64,000 nt of DNA from Monoplex corrugatus (GCA_030674185.1 JAPXFY010000026.1:43642132-43706131), one strand, 5' to 3'. Positions 48,355 to 60,919 are shown, counted from the stretch's first letter. Program-made: numbers and translations. Notes: generated by a model not told the origin, from the letters alone.

Positions 48355-48436
48355 TGCGTGTGTGTGCTTGCGTACGTGTGTGTGTACATGTGTGTGTGCG
48401 TGCGTGTGCGTTGCTGTGCGCGTGTGTTTGTAAGAA

Positions 48437-48477
<41 letters not shown>

Positions 48478-48540
48478 GTGTGTGTGTGTGTGTGTGTGTG
48501 CGTGTGCTATGTTTGCATGCGTGTGTGTGTGTTAATGCAT
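48355..48540. repeat. (GT)n-(GA)n microsatellite inside the LINE 3' region
   Basis: GT/GC runs with a (GA)n block at 48456-48478. Confidence 0.93.
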
Positions 48541-51500
48541 GCAATAGTTGTACATAAAATTATAATCAATATTTTGAATGAAGATAAAAACAGAAAAATT
48601 CTAATCCATATACAGGAAAAACATTACAACTTCAGTATTACAGCATTAATACCTTGACAATCAAAATTCCTCACAAATTATGAACTATTCGCATATCATA
48701 CATCACAATTTACATACAAACAAAGATTTGAAAAAGTTTCTTAAAGTATTTCAGTCTCTTTCCCACTCAATTTCTCCCCTATCCCTTCCTCAGCTGTACA
48801 CATACAGTGATACACACACAATTACAATTAACAATTACAATTAAGAATTCAGAACATTAAGTTAACAGTATCAATCAATAACAGACAACAATTAATTAAC
48901 TCTTCATAACAATTTGCCAACAGGGGATCTGAGAATCAGCTGGACAACCGAAATGATATCATTATTTTTGTTGTAAAGGATATCTCTAGAATCAGTATAT
49001 GAAAAATCGAGATTGTTATTTCTATATGTCGTAAGTAAAATAGGACATTCAAAGAGCAGATGGTGGACAGATAATGCTTTTGAACAAATACATACATTCT
49101 GTGTATATTTTGTTTTCCAAGAGTTAAGCCTTAGTTTGTGTATCAAGGACGCTAGCTGTCTGGGGCAGTTAGGTATCAGGCTTTGGGTATTGGAAAAAAT
49201 TGTATAAAGTGAACATTCTAACACAGAACCAAGTTCATGAACTGACAGTCGTATGTTATGGAAAGTTACGGTATTTGCATTATTGGATGCACCGTCTTTT
49301 GCTAATTTGTCCGAAACTTCATTCCAATAAAGTCCACAATGTGACGGAACCCAGCAAAAATGTATACCAACACCACTGGATGAAATACAATGTATCAAAT
49401 GTTTGATCTCATATATAATGTCATTTCGTATTACATTTTCTGTTTGTTTCAAGCTACGTAACACTGATTTAGAATCAACACACAATAGTACATTGCATAT
49501 ATCGTATGAGAGGCTATTGATATAGTTAAGAGCCATCAATATTGCGTATAATTCTGATGTAAAAATAGAGAAGCCTTTACCTATGTAAAAAGATTTTTGT
49601 ACCTTTAAGGCAGGAACGACGAATCCAGCTCCGCTATCAGCTGTATCTAAAACAGACCCGTCTGTGAAAAGTTTTAGGTGATTAGGATAATATGTGGTTA
49701 AATGAGATTTGACTTCTGATACTAGAATATTTATTTCTTCTGTTTTATTGAGATTTATGTAGTCTATGTCAAAGTTAGCTTTTTCAAGTTCCCAGGAAGG
49801 TATGAATGGAATAAGAGGCATTACTGGAATGTTATTTATATCAATATTGTTTTTGCTCAAGAGAACTTCTGCAAAATTTCGTATAGGTTGAAGAGTATGC
49901 ATCTTTCGAGCATTCTGAGGATAGTCAGATTCCGAGGTGTATAGTAATTCATCCTTAACCGAGTTCTGTACGGCCAGAGCTCTAATAACATACTTTGTCA
50001 CCGCTAATTCACGTTGATCTGTAAGCGGTAATATGTTACTTTCTTTATAAGACTTCATTGTGTTTGTATGAACGGGCACACCAAGAGCCAATTTAATAGC
50101 TTTGCTGTCTACACTTTGTAATTTTTTTTAAGAGTGTATTCGAGGCAGTAAAATATACCTCTTGTCCATAGAGCAGTTTCGATCGAACCAAAGAAATCGC
50201 TAGGTGTAACATAGTTTGAGTGTCTTGGCTCCAGGATTGTCTGTTGACTATTTTTAAAAAGTTAAGTCTTTTGTTTGCTTTTGTAATTAAATATTCGATG
50301 TGATGTCTCCAATTTAACTTTCGTGTTATGTACACTCCTAGAAATTTAACGTGGGCTTATAAGCAAGTGGATTATTGTCCAGCGATAACGTAGGGAGAGT
50401 TTTAGGGTTTTCACCATTGTTAAAAAGCATAAGATAAGTCTTTTCACTCGATAACTCCAGACCATTGTCTTTCATGTAATTACTCAGGTTATCAAGATCA
50501 TATTGGTAGAGTTTTGTACATGGGTGATTGTTCTTTTGTTTGTATTTTTTCGAAGAGTGGTATTCATCCAAATGGCAATATCACCTGCATACTGTACAAC
50601 ATTAGTGTTCTTCGACAAATGTTGTGGTAAATCATAAAGAAGTATACTGAACAGGATGGGGGCTATGATTGACCCCTGAGTGATCCCCATGTCTATGTCT
50701 TTAAATGAAGAGTATACAGTCCCTAATCTTACACACATTGATCTACAGGATAAAAAGTCTTTAATGTAATAATACATTTTACCTGTTACACCAACGCTCT
50801 TTAATTTGTAAAGCAGTCTTGAATGCCACACAGTGTCGAAAGCCTTCTTCACGTCAAAAAACGTAACCAAAGTGCTTTTTCTACGAGAAAATTGTTTTTT
50901 TGATTTGACTTGTAAGTTTTACTAAATGATCTGTTGTACATGTACATCGCCCTTTCCTAAATCCTGCCTGATGAGGTGGAATAATATCATGTCGTTCACA
51001 ATAATGGATCAAACGCTTCTGAATAATCTTTTCCATCAGTTTCCCAACATGAGAATTTAAAGCTATTGGTCTGTAACTGTCAATGAGTGACCTTGATTTG
51101 CCTTCCTTAATGATGGGAATTATCACGGACTTCTTCCAGAGTTTTGGAAGAGCTCCATTCAACCAACAATTTTTGGAAAAATGAGTATAATAATTCCTTC
51201 CACTTAAAAGGCAAATGAATTAGCATCTGATAAGAAATACCATCTAAACCAACAGAAGATTTATTGGATGAAAAAGACGCCAAAGTTTCCATGAATTCGT
51301 CCAGTTGAATGGGAGAATTGATATAATGACTCTCCTTAGAAATTGGATCAACATAGATGTCATTTTTCTCCTGTTCTTTTCTGTGTTGACCATTAGTTGA
51401 CTTTAAAGTAACTGATCGGCTATTGTCTGAAAAAAGATTAAGAAAGGCGTTACCTTTTTCAAAGGAATTTGGAAATAAATTGTCTTTAAACTTAATTGGG

Positions 51501-51555
51501 TAGCTTGGCAGTGTATGATCATGTTTCATTTCTTTTAGTTTTTTCCACACTTTGT

Positions 51556-51666
51556 ACTTTGTGTTGTGTTGGTGTTGGCGTTGGCGTTGGCGTTGGCGTT
51601 GGCGTTGGCGTTGGCGTTGGCGTTGGCGTTGGCGTTGGGGTTGCGTTGCGTTGCGTTGCGTTGCGT
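51556..51666. repeat. (GTTGGC)n array at LINE 5' edge
   Basis: TGTTGTGTTGGTGTTGG, then about a dozen GTTGGC units, then GTTGC units. It abuts the 5' truncation point of the I-like LINE. Confidence 0.95.
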
Positions 51667-51704
51667 ATGACTACAATTGTGCCTGTCAGGCCGTGACAAA
51701 AATA

Positions 51705-51815
51705 TGCGGACACGATTTTCTCATATTTTACAGGGTGGATCTTTAACAAATATTGGTCAAAGATGTAAAAATTTAAGCAATCGCAAAAGTGGTGAACTTA
51801 GAAAATAAAGCGCCA
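51705..51815. repeat. Duplicated flank 1 of the (CATA)n field
   Basis: GCGGACACGATTTTCTCATA ... AGCAATCGCAAAAGTGGTGA. It recurs diverged at 52771-52858. A poly(A)-poly(G) junction follows at 51839-51866. Confidence 0.75.
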
Positions 51816-52077
51816 AGGTAAAAGCCACATGAACATTAAAAAAAAAAAAAAAAAGGGGGGGGGGGGTTACTCTAAAATCAGGGCTTTTTGATGAACATGC
51901 ATGAACAGCACTTTCTGAGGAACTACTGATAAATATTCAAGATCTGTTTTCGCTGTTGTAACGTTTGACCATTGTCCTCGATGCACGTCAAGTTTTGTTC
52001 TATGTAAACCTTTTTCAAGGTCACGGTGGTCCTGACCACTTTCAGATTACGCTTTTGAAAAAAAAAAATCTCTGAAA

Positions 52078-53345
52078 CTTAAAAAAAGATACATACATAC
52101 ATACATACATGCATGCATACACATACATACATACATGCGCACATGCATGCATACATACATACATACATAAACATACAACAAACAATACATACATACATGC
52201 ATGCATGCACATACATACATACATACATATACATACATACATGCATACATATACATACATACATACAACAATACATACATACATACATACATACATACAT
52301 ACATACATACATACATACATAATACATACATAATATCTCTGAAACTTGAAAAAAATACATTCATGCATGTATACACACATACATGCATAATACGTACATA
52401 CATGCATGCATACATACACACATACATAGATACATACATACATACATACATACATGCATACATACAATACATACATACATACATGCTACATACATACATA
52501 CATACATACATACATACATACATACATACATACATACATACATACATACATACATACGCACACATACATACGTACAGAATATCTCTGAAACTTAAAAAAA
52601 TACATGCATGCATGCATACATACATACATACATACATACCATACATACATACATACATACATACATACGTACATACGTACATACATACATACATACATAC
52701 ATACATACATACATACATACATACATACATACATACATACATACATACATACATACATACATACATACATACGTGGACACGTTTTTCTCACGTTGTTTCT
52801 AACAACTATCTAAGAAAGATATGAACAATCAAGGAATCGCAAAAGGGTGAACTTAGATACATACATACATGCATGCATACGTGTGTGCATGCATACATAC
52901 ATACATACATACACACATACATCATACATACTATAACATACATACATACATACACAACATACATCATACATACATACATATACATACATACATACATACA
53001 TACATACATACATACATACATACATACATACATGCATACATCATACATACATACATACATACATACATACATACATACATACATACATACATACACATAC
53101 ATCATACATACATACATACATACATACATACATCACACATACATCAACATACATACATACATACATACCATACATACATACAACAACACACACATACATA
53201 CATACATACATTACATACATACATACACATACATTACATACATATACATACATACATACATACATACATACATACATACATACATACATACATACATACA
53301 TACATACATACATACATACATACATACTACATACATACATGTAGA
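52078..53345. repeat. (CATA)n tetranucleotide field, about 1.2 kb
   Basis: ATACATAC runs with CATG, CACA and CGTA variants. ATCTCTGAAACTT followed by an A run recurs at about 52068, 52335 and 52578. GGACACGTTTTTCTCACGTT (52774) and GGAATCGCAAAAGGGTGAAC repeat the left flank. Tyr-Ile-His-Thr or Met-Tyr-Val-Cys frames up to 239 codons are artefacts. Confidence 0.96.
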
Positions 53346-54035
53346 TATATAAATTTAAGAACAAAGGTTGTTTTCTACATTTACAGCTTTTTTTTTTCCT
53401 TCCCTGTATGTCTTTGATGTGCAACAGATAGCCTTAGCAGCGAAGAGAATAATATCACAAAAGTTGTTGTTTTTATAAATACAGTTTCTTCCAATTGCAA
53501 CAGAAGCTGAATGTCAAGAAATTCGTTTTAAAAAAAACCCTAAAGGGAAAAGTCGAGTAATTTAGTCCCAAACAACTATTTTTTTCTTTACAAATCTAGA
53601 CTATATCGAAAAGCGCTTCTTCGTATTTGTAATGAATACATTCTAAGCTAAACCATTTTCTCCTCTCTGGACCCAAAAGAAGAATGTGACGTGAACACGT
53701 GTAATTATGACGTGTGTAAATATGGCCGTTGCTTTTATCCTTGTTTCCAAGCGACACAACAAATGACAAGATATGTAGTTTTGAGGATTCATAGCACCGT
53801 TTGAAGTTGTATCAGATCTCGAACTTTTTTTTTTATTAAAACTTGTTTACAGTTAGGCAACAATCTTTTCTGTTTGTTTGTTTGTTTGTTTGTTTTTTTC
53901 CTGTTGGCTCTTTTATTTCATGTCGCAACAGATATGTGCACAGGTCATAAGTTTAGGTAAGCAAAGATCTAGTTTTATTTTTACCTTTAGATTGTTATTA
54001 AAAAATGACCAAAATCTTGTCGTAATTGGTAGCGC
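53346..54035. other. Low-repeat stretch, no gene recognised
   Basis: AT-rich unique-looking sequence with a (GTTT)n run at 53872-53895. A splice-like segment at about 53934-53957 was considered and rejected. Confidence 0.5.
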
Positions 54036-54037
54036 TC

Positions 54038-54176
<139 letters not shown>

Positions 54177-54764
54177 AGGACAGGAACGCCAACGACAAAA
54201 ACCAACTGATTGTTTCTGATATACACAAAGAAAACAACCAGTCAGGTATTACTTAACAAAGCAGAAACAACGAGGTAGTACTACACAAAGAAAAGAACCA
54301 ATCAGGTATTACAATACAAAATAAACAAAGAATGAATAATTGATTAAACGTGGGACAGATTCATTTCAGTTGAATGGTAAAGTGTGGGGGAGAGGGGCTG
54401 TCAAGGTCAATAATCACATGTAAATATACATGACATACAAATATAGGGCTTTTTTTTTTTTAACAATCCTTTTCGAAATGGCAAGAGAAACTATACACGC
54501 GTCAACTGTGCAAGATTTCTACAGGATTGACATTCTAACCTTCTCTGCTGTTTTCAGTCGGTAGAGCTACTCTCATCAATTACTGCCTGGCGTTTTTTAA
54601 AGAGCTCTGTTCATACATTTTGCTGTATGAAGCGCTGACTGTTTTTCGTTTGCTTCCATAACCGTGCCTATCATTTCTTCTTCTAGCACCGTAACTCACA
54701 AAGAGAATAACCAAGCAGGTATTCCTACACACCAAACAGAACCAATCACAAAGGCCAGAAAGTC

Positions 54765-54925
54765 ACTGAAACTCGACTATATGATCCCAGTCTTCTTCCC
54801 AAAGAGCCCATAGCACGCTCAACCGACCGGGAGCCTGTCAAGTCTGAAAAATCCTGCCATGTTTCTGACTGATCCGGGCTCGAACCCATAACCTCCCTGA
54901 GGGCACTCTGTTGAACTGTTCTGTG
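54765..54925 (-). mobile_element. SINE-A fragment
   Basis: On the - strand: AACAGTTCAACAGAGTGCCC, then GGGTTCGAGCCCGGATCAGT (box B region), CAGGATTTTTCAGACTTGAC and GGGCTCTTTGGGAAGAAGAC, in SINE-A order. Confidence 0.7.
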
Positions 54926-54946
54926 TGTGCATGCATGCGCGCGCGT

Positions 54947-55136
<190 letters not shown>

Positions 55137-55447
55137 CTAAGAGAGGCATGCTGGGACACGCCCGCAGCATTTGTTCTGCACCCCTGAACTGATTAGTCTC
55201 CATTTTCAAAAGATATATAGAAACTGTTCGTTTTTATTGCCATTATGTTCAACAAGCAGTTAACCGATTTCCAAGCACTTCAAAACAAAATATGTCTTAA
55301 CTCAGAACTCAGAACTCAGAACTCAGAACACACGTACTTGCAATGAAAATCAAAGATAAGGCCATAACACACAAATAAGATGACATAAAGAGTCAATGAT
55401 TTCAACAATCACTTATTTCAAATTTTACGTTATCGTCATCATCGCTG

Positions 55448-55478
<31 letters not shown>

Positions 55479-55849
55479 TATCAAATGTTCAAATGATTAG
55501 GTTAAATGTTCATGTGGCCTAAGAAAAAAAATTCTCGCAAAGATTCTATTGTTACTTAGTCTTTCTCTCTCCCCTAGTCTGGTTCTTTCAAGCTACTGCC
55601 ACTGAATTAGAGGAATGTATTTTCACCAGTCCCCATTCGATCCCCAAGGTCACTTTCCGAGCACAAACACATGAACCTGTCAATGTTGTGTACTTTCATG
55701 GTTCTACTAAGGTTTATGCGGTGTTTTTTTTTCAGAAATCGGTTCCCACCTGACATGACTTCTTCGCTCTCAGACAGAGAGGAGGGAGATAGGGAAGGAC
55801 AGAAATAGAAAGGGGAAGAGAGAAAGGGGAGGGGAGACAGAGAGAGGGA

Positions 55850-55866
55850 GAGAGAGAGAGAGAGAG

Positions 55867-55947
<81 letters not shown>

Positions 55948-56050
55948 TGTGTATGAGTGTGTGTGAGGAGAGAGAGGAGAGAGAAAGAGGAGTGTGTGTG
56001 TGTATTTTGTGTCTGTGTCTCTGTGTATGTCTGTGTGCATGCTTGTAAAG
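55850..56050. repeat. (GA)n-(GT)n microsatellite
   Basis: GA 55843-55870, GT 55871-55960, then GA and GT remnants to 56040. Confidence 0.95.
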
Positions 56051-56139
56051 GGTGGGTGGGTGGGGATGTTTCATTAGGGGCGAGAAGACTATTTGTTTTG
56101 AAATAGCACTTTTTCTATCATTTTTTTAAGCATTCCGGT

Positions 56140-56520
56140 TTGTTTTTTTTCACGTGTACGCACGTAGTTTTGTCCCACATTGTGCAGGCAGTGTGTTGCT
56201 GCGCAGTCTGCATATTCCGTCTCGGTGGACGTGCATGCCAGATATTTTCTTGTTTCTATAAAGGACCGAACATTTACATGTACATACCGTACAAGATCTT
56301 TAATGTAATGTGTGTATTTGATGTTCCGTGTGTGTATTGTATACACACGAAGGGAGTTTAGGGACTAACAGTTCTGCGCACACGTTGGCATGGGGGATGG
56401 GAAGGATCTCTATCCTTTATCCCTCCCTCGGTTTGAGGAAAACGGGCAGGATCGAACCCCAGACTTCAATATTCGATAGGAAGTCAAAACGTCTTCTGCA
56501 TTTGACTACCGCGCCCCCGC
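56140..56520 (-). mobile_element. SINE-B copy, near full length
   Basis: CACATTGTGCAGGCAGTGTG, GCAGTCTGCATATTCCGTCT, ACAAGATCTTTAATGTAATG, GGGACTAACAGTTCTGCGCA, and at the right end GGCAGGATCGAACCCCAGAC with CTACCGCGCCCCCGC. The reverse complement of that end is a tRNA-like head. Confidence 0.8.
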
Positions 56521-56534
56521 GTGTGTGTGTGTGT

Positions 56535-56594
<60 letters not shown>

Positions 56595-56765
56595 GTGTGT
56601 GTATGTGTGTGTGTGTCTTGTGTGTGTGTCTGTGTCTGTGTGTCTGTCTCTGTGCTGTCTGTCTGTGTCTGTCTGTGTGTGTGTGTGTGTGTGTATGTGT
56701 GTGTGTGTGTGTGTGCGTTTTGTGTGTGGTGTGTGCGCGTGTGTGTGTGTGTGTGTCTGTGTCTG
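56520..56765. repeat. (GT)n/(GTCT)n array at LINE 3' edge
   Basis: GT with GTCT and GC interruptions, joined to the 3' end of the second I-like LINE copy. Confidence 0.96.
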
Positions 56766-57735
56766 TGGTGGTCTTTGATTTAATGTCTATTCACTAAAGT
56801 GATTTTAGAAGGAAAAAAAAGGTACGGGTGGGGGTGGGTTAGAGGAGGAGTGAATAGGATATTTGAAAATTGTCAAATTTTGATCTTGAGAAAAGATGAT
56901 CCAAAAAAAACTGTTTCGAGGAGGGGAAGGTAAAACTAACAAATAACGTTACCATAATTAACAATTTAAAAAACAAACTAACAAACAAAATTAATGAACA
57001 TCTAAAATAAATGAATAAAAATGAAAATAAGAATTGACTAACTATAACAGTGAACAAGTGAAATAACATTTTAAAAGTAATTTGCTATAGGACAGGCCAA
57101 GAAAAATTAATATATTAATGATGATAAGGCAAATATGTCAGAAACTGTCTTCGTAATAGTGTAGGAATATGTCGTTTTACGCTAACGCAAAAAAGAATAT
57201 GACTATGTGTTATCTTCTTTCCACACAGACACACTATGTTCTTGGTGTATTTTGTTTTGAATACATCAAGTTTCCATCTATACATAACGGATTGTATAAT
57301 TCTGTGGCAGGTAACTGCTTAGGTATTTTGCTGAATTGTATAATTCTGCTGGCAGGTAACTGCTTAGGTATTTTGCTAACTTCAAAGTTCATGTGACATA
57401 TATCATACTTTTTCTGCTTTCCTTGGAACTGCTTCCAGACGTAGGTGTCCACTAAAGTGTAATACTCGTGCAACGAGAGAGAAAGCTGTGTTTTGTTTGA
57501 ATGTGGTGAGTTCTTTGCTCCCCGTTTGGCAGCCCCGTCAACTTTATCATTATAACGAAAAGAACTATGAGAAGGTATCCAGTAGAAAGTAATATCAGTG
57601 CCTCTTAAGGATAAACTATGAATCAAGTGATTAATTTCCAGAATCATTTCAGATCTTGTTTGTAATTTTGATTATTCAAGAGCCTGAAGTACTGATTTTG
57701 AATCAACGCATGTGTTAATAGTAGTCTTGTTTCTG
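56766..57735 (-). mobile_element. I-like LINE, copy 2: end of RNase H and 3' region
   Basis: A 137-codon - frame (57234-57647) begins inside RNase H: FYWIPSHSSFRYNDKVDGAA keeps the histidine and final aspartate. Upstream in another frame CVDSKSVLQ-like sequence is visible (57660-57710). A local duplication of about 50 bp (57306-57375) repeats SKIPKQLPA. The 3' region ends on the - strand CTAAAATCACTTTAGTGAAT, then AGACATTAAATCAAAGACC, matching the end of copy 1. Confidence 0.85.
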
Positions 57736-57736
57736 T

Positions 57737-57771
57737 TTTGGGGGAGTGTGTGTGTATTGTGTGTATTTGTG

Positions 57772-57834
<63 letters not shown>

Positions 57835-57870
57835 TGCGTGCGTGTGAATGTGTATGTGTGCGTGCGTGCT
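57737..57870. repeat. (GT)n array at LINE 5' edge
   Basis: GGGGGAGTGTGTGTGTATTG, then about 55 bp of pure GT and GC/GA variants. It begins where the RNase H coding sequence stops. Confidence 0.95.
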
Positions 57871-57904
57871 TGAGTGTGTTGTTGTGATTATTGCAATGAA
57901 CCAT

Positions 57905-58032
57905 TATTATAGTTAATACCATCATTGTGGTGATGGTGATGGATGATGATGAAATGATCATTGTTATATTACTATATTATTATTATTATTATTATCATCA
58001 TTTTATCATTATCATTATTATCATTATTGTCC
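57905..58032. repeat. Imperfect ATT/ATC/ATG tract
   Basis: Trinucleotide runs bordering repeat C. Confidence 0.9.
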
Positions 58033-58049
58033 TTTTTCTGAGCTATTGT

Positions 58050-58483
58050 TGCCATTTCTACAAGATTTCGTCCCGTGGGGATGCAGGGGGCTCTTTCAGT
58101 ATAAACAATTTCCCCACCTTATGGAAATTCTGTGCCAGTCTCTTTGTTTCTGCCTTGTTCGCTTGCTTTCTGTCATTACTTCCTATCCTGTTCTGCCTTG
58201 CTGGTCCATTCATCTGTATGTGTTCGAAAGACTTATGCTATTTTATCTCAGGATTCATAATTGAGTGCATGCATTAAGTGCATTTTTGGTTTTAACGTAA
58301 TGTGATACGCTGGACTCCAGGTAATTTGGGCCTGTTTTTATGAATGTTTTAGTTTCCTTTGTTATGTTTAAGTTTGTCTTCACATATTTCTTTTTAACTC
58401 CCCTGTGTGATAAATTGGACAGAGCGGTCAACGCCAGGGCATATCCTTAGAATATGTGCGCGAATGCATTGATATGTTTTCTT

Positions 58484-58519
<36 letters not shown>

Positions 58520-58600
58520 CCTGTTGAAGAGTTGTATATGCTTTGAAACGGGTTTAGCCATGATATCGCAGTCGGCTGGGCTTTAAACAAAATAACAAAA
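58050..58600 (+). mobile_element. Interspersed repeat C, copy 3
   Basis: GTGGGGATGCAGGGGGCTCT, GGAAATTCTGTGCCAGTCTC, GATAAATTGGACAGAGCGGT, GCGCGAATGCATTGATATGT and GCAGTCGGCTGGGCTTTAAA. A poly(T) run at 58482-58519 interrupts it near the 3' end. Confidence 0.8.
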
Positions 58601-58821
58601 ACTACATTATTATAACTACTACTACTACCGTTATTACTGTTAGTAGTAAGAGTAAGACTACTACTATACTGCTGCTGCAGTGCTGTTAAGGATACTCTGC
58701 TATTGTCAAACGTCAAAGAGGACACACCATTGAACTACATCCATCCTCCCAAGGTCACCAACGCAGATAAAACCCTTAACGAAGCACAAACGAAATCTAA
58801 ACTTAAAGTCACAACACAACA

Positions 58822-58822
58822 C

Positions 58823-58874
<52 letters not shown>

Positions 58875-58884
58875 ACACACACAC

Positions 58885-58938
<54 letters not shown>
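58822..58938. repeat. (CA)n microsatellite
   Basis: CA run with two interruptions. Confidence 0.97.
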
Positions 58939-58939
<1 letters not shown>

Positions 58940-59189
58940 TCAAGAAACTAAACAAATCCACACCTCACAACAATCAATGCTACAACCAACAGAAAACACA
59001 CTTTTATTAGAAAACAACACAACGTTAAAAGAGCTGCTCGACGTCAATAAGTGCACAATACTTACGACCACCATTGCATGCCAGACTGATTCCGCAGTCC
59101 ACGGTGACTTTACCACCATGTCACCGATGGACAAATTCTCCAGCTATGCGGAATGCGCGGCTCAACCCCCCCAAAGTAGAAGATCGGGC

Positions 59190-59890
59190 AAGCACACACA
59201 CAACCTTTCGCCTACCAGGCTGGAGATGGGTAAAGTCACAATCCTTTGCCTACCAGGCTGGAGATGGGTAAAGTCACAATCCTTTGCCTACCAGGCTGGA
59301 GATGGGAAAAGTCTCACAACCTTTTGCCTCCAGGCTGGAGATGGGAAAGTCTCACAACCCTTTGCCTACCAGGCTGGAGATGGGAAAAGTCTCACAACCC
59401 TATGCCTACCAGGCTGGAGATGGGAAATCTCACAACCTTTGCCTACCAGGCTGGAAAATGGGAAAATCTCACAACCTTTTCCTACCAGGCTTGAGATGGG
59501 AAAGTCTCACAACCCTTTGCCTACCAGGCTGGAGATGGGTAAAGTCTCAACCTTTTGCCTACCAGGATGGAGATGGATAAAGTCTCACAACCCTTTGCCT
59601 ACCAGGCTGGAGATGGGAAAAAGTCTCACAACCCTTTGCCTACCAGGCTGGAGATGGGAAAACTCTCACAACATTTGCCTACCAGGCTGGAGATGGGTAA
59701 AGTCTCAAAACCCTTTGCCTACCAGGCTGGAGAAGGGTAAAGTCTCAACACTTTGCCTACCAGGCTTGAGATGGGTAAAGTCTCACAACCCTTTGCCTAC
59801 CAGGCTGGAGATGGGTAAAGTCTCACAACCCTTTGATGTTCAGGCGGATTGAACCCTGGATCTTCCAAATAAAAGTCCGATGTTTACCTA
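59190..59890 (-). repeat. 41-bp minisatellite inside a SINE-B copy, about 16 units
   Basis: Units of 37-41 bp read CCTTTGCCTACCAGGCTGGA, GATGGGTAAAGTCTCACAA, from 59205 to 59835. A + frame of 291 codons (58977-59852) crosses it with a repeating PTRLEMGK pattern; no family is recognised and unit lengths vary, so I do not call a gene. After the array, CAGGCGGATTGAACCCTGGA and AAAGTCCGATGTTTACCTAC match the right end of SINE-B (compare 24415-24475), and the unit resembles the SINE-B segment GGGAGATCAGAAAACTTTCC-ACCCTTCACCCACCAGGT. Confidence 0.88.
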
Positions 59891-60490
59891 CTTACCCACA
59901 TCTAATTCACAAAATAAAACAAAGTATTGATCGTCTTTTTTTTTTTTTTTTTTTTTTTTTTTGGTCGTTGTTGTTGTTCAAATTAAATACGCATTCTCAT
60001 CATATTTTTTGTGGGTTCCTGTTGTACAATGAATATTAAAAGGTATTAAATACACAGGATTACGTCTACTCGTATTTATCAACCGTAAACATTTACATCA
60101 GCTTTAACGTTGTTGAGCACTAGTTTCGTATGTTGTCAAAATATGGCACAATTCATGAATGAACATAGTTTTAACTACACAAATTACTTAACGACACACG
60201 CACGCAAACGCATGCGCACACATTGTCACTCCGCCCATAAACCTACCAAATATTACAGTAATAAGTATCCATGAAACGAAATAATTTCTGGCTTTCATTA
60301 CCTAGGAATCGATTCATTCTCCTGTAAATTTGATCCACGTGTCTTTTGTGAAACCAGCGCTGAGAAGGTCATCAAAATGCACAACATCGTTACATTGTTA
60401 CAAAGAAAAAATTACGCATTTTGTTTTACGTCATTTCATTCAAAACGTCATAATACAAAATCAGAAAAAAAAAACACAAAAAAAACACGA
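59891..60490. other. No gene recognised; poly(T) 59936-59962
   Basis: Apart from the 27-T run, the sequence is AT-rich with no coding or repeat signature I can name. Confidence 0.5.
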
Positions 60491-60499
60491 AGACAGAAT

Positions 60500-60660
60500 A
60501 AGAACGCGCATTTAACACAACACAACAAGACAAGACAGGCGCAAACTTTCGGCCAACTGGCCTTTGTCAAGCGTAAGATACAAACAAACACCAGATACAA
60601 AAATTACAAGAAAAAGACTGAAACTTCCCTGCTGCTCCGTCTAGTGTGATTAATTTTGCT
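60500..60660 (-). mobile_element. Repeat G fragment, inverted
   Basis: GCAAACTTTCGGCCAACTGG, then CCTTTGTCAAGCGTAAGATA, is the complement of the repeat G motif at 26975-27138. Confidence 0.6.
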
Positions 60661-60677
60661 TCTTATGTAATATAATG

Positions 60678-60679
60678 CA

Positions 60680-60722
<43 letters not shown>

Positions 60723-60784
60723 ATATATTTTGTATATATATATATATATATATTATATTATAATATATATATTATATATATATA

Positions 60785-60815
<31 letters not shown>

Positions 60816-60818
60816 CAT
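60678..60818. repeat. (TA)n microsatellite
   Basis: About 140 bp of TA with TTATAA-type slips. Confidence 0.96.
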
Positions 60819-60919
60819 ATTAAAGTATTGTGTATGTTTTGAAACATAAAAACTGGCCTAAATTACGTGTTTACTTGGACGCGGGCAGTCACACTTGTTT
60901 TGGATGTCACAAAACAAGG

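Larger units (their letters stand above)
47837..51556 (-). mobile_element. I-like non-LTR retrotransposon: RT and RNase H, 5'-truncated
   Basis: On the - strand, order from 51550: a linker; RT with SYRPIALNS and QAGFRKGR (50881-51162); KAFDTVWH, then GITQGSIIAPILF and QYAGDIAIW (50484-50870), where the usual YADD box reads YAGD; a thumb region (50093-50571); and a 395-codon frame (48904-50091) holding RNase H with FTDGS, SELYA, CVDSKS and WVPSHCG followed by SDKLAKDGA, so the D-E-D-H/D set is visible. RT plus RNase H points to the I group. At least four frameshifts break the RT, two at T runs (about 50120 and 50889). The endonuclease and any ORF1 are missing. The 3' region (47837-48900) holds an AATAAA (- strand, near 47850) and later microsatellites. 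Confidence 0.92.

Noticed and set aside
53900..53965. Splice-like 24-25 nt segment (CGCAACAG|ATATG...TTTAG|GTAAGC)
   Set aside because: The length is not a multiple of three, the acceptor is weak, and no partner exon supports it. It could be a microexon, but chance is more likely.
58977..59852. 291-codon frame through the 41-bp array as a protein gene
   Set aside because: Unit lengths vary between 37 and 41 bp, the flanks are CA repeat on one side and SINE-B on the other, and the composition mirrors the minisatellite.
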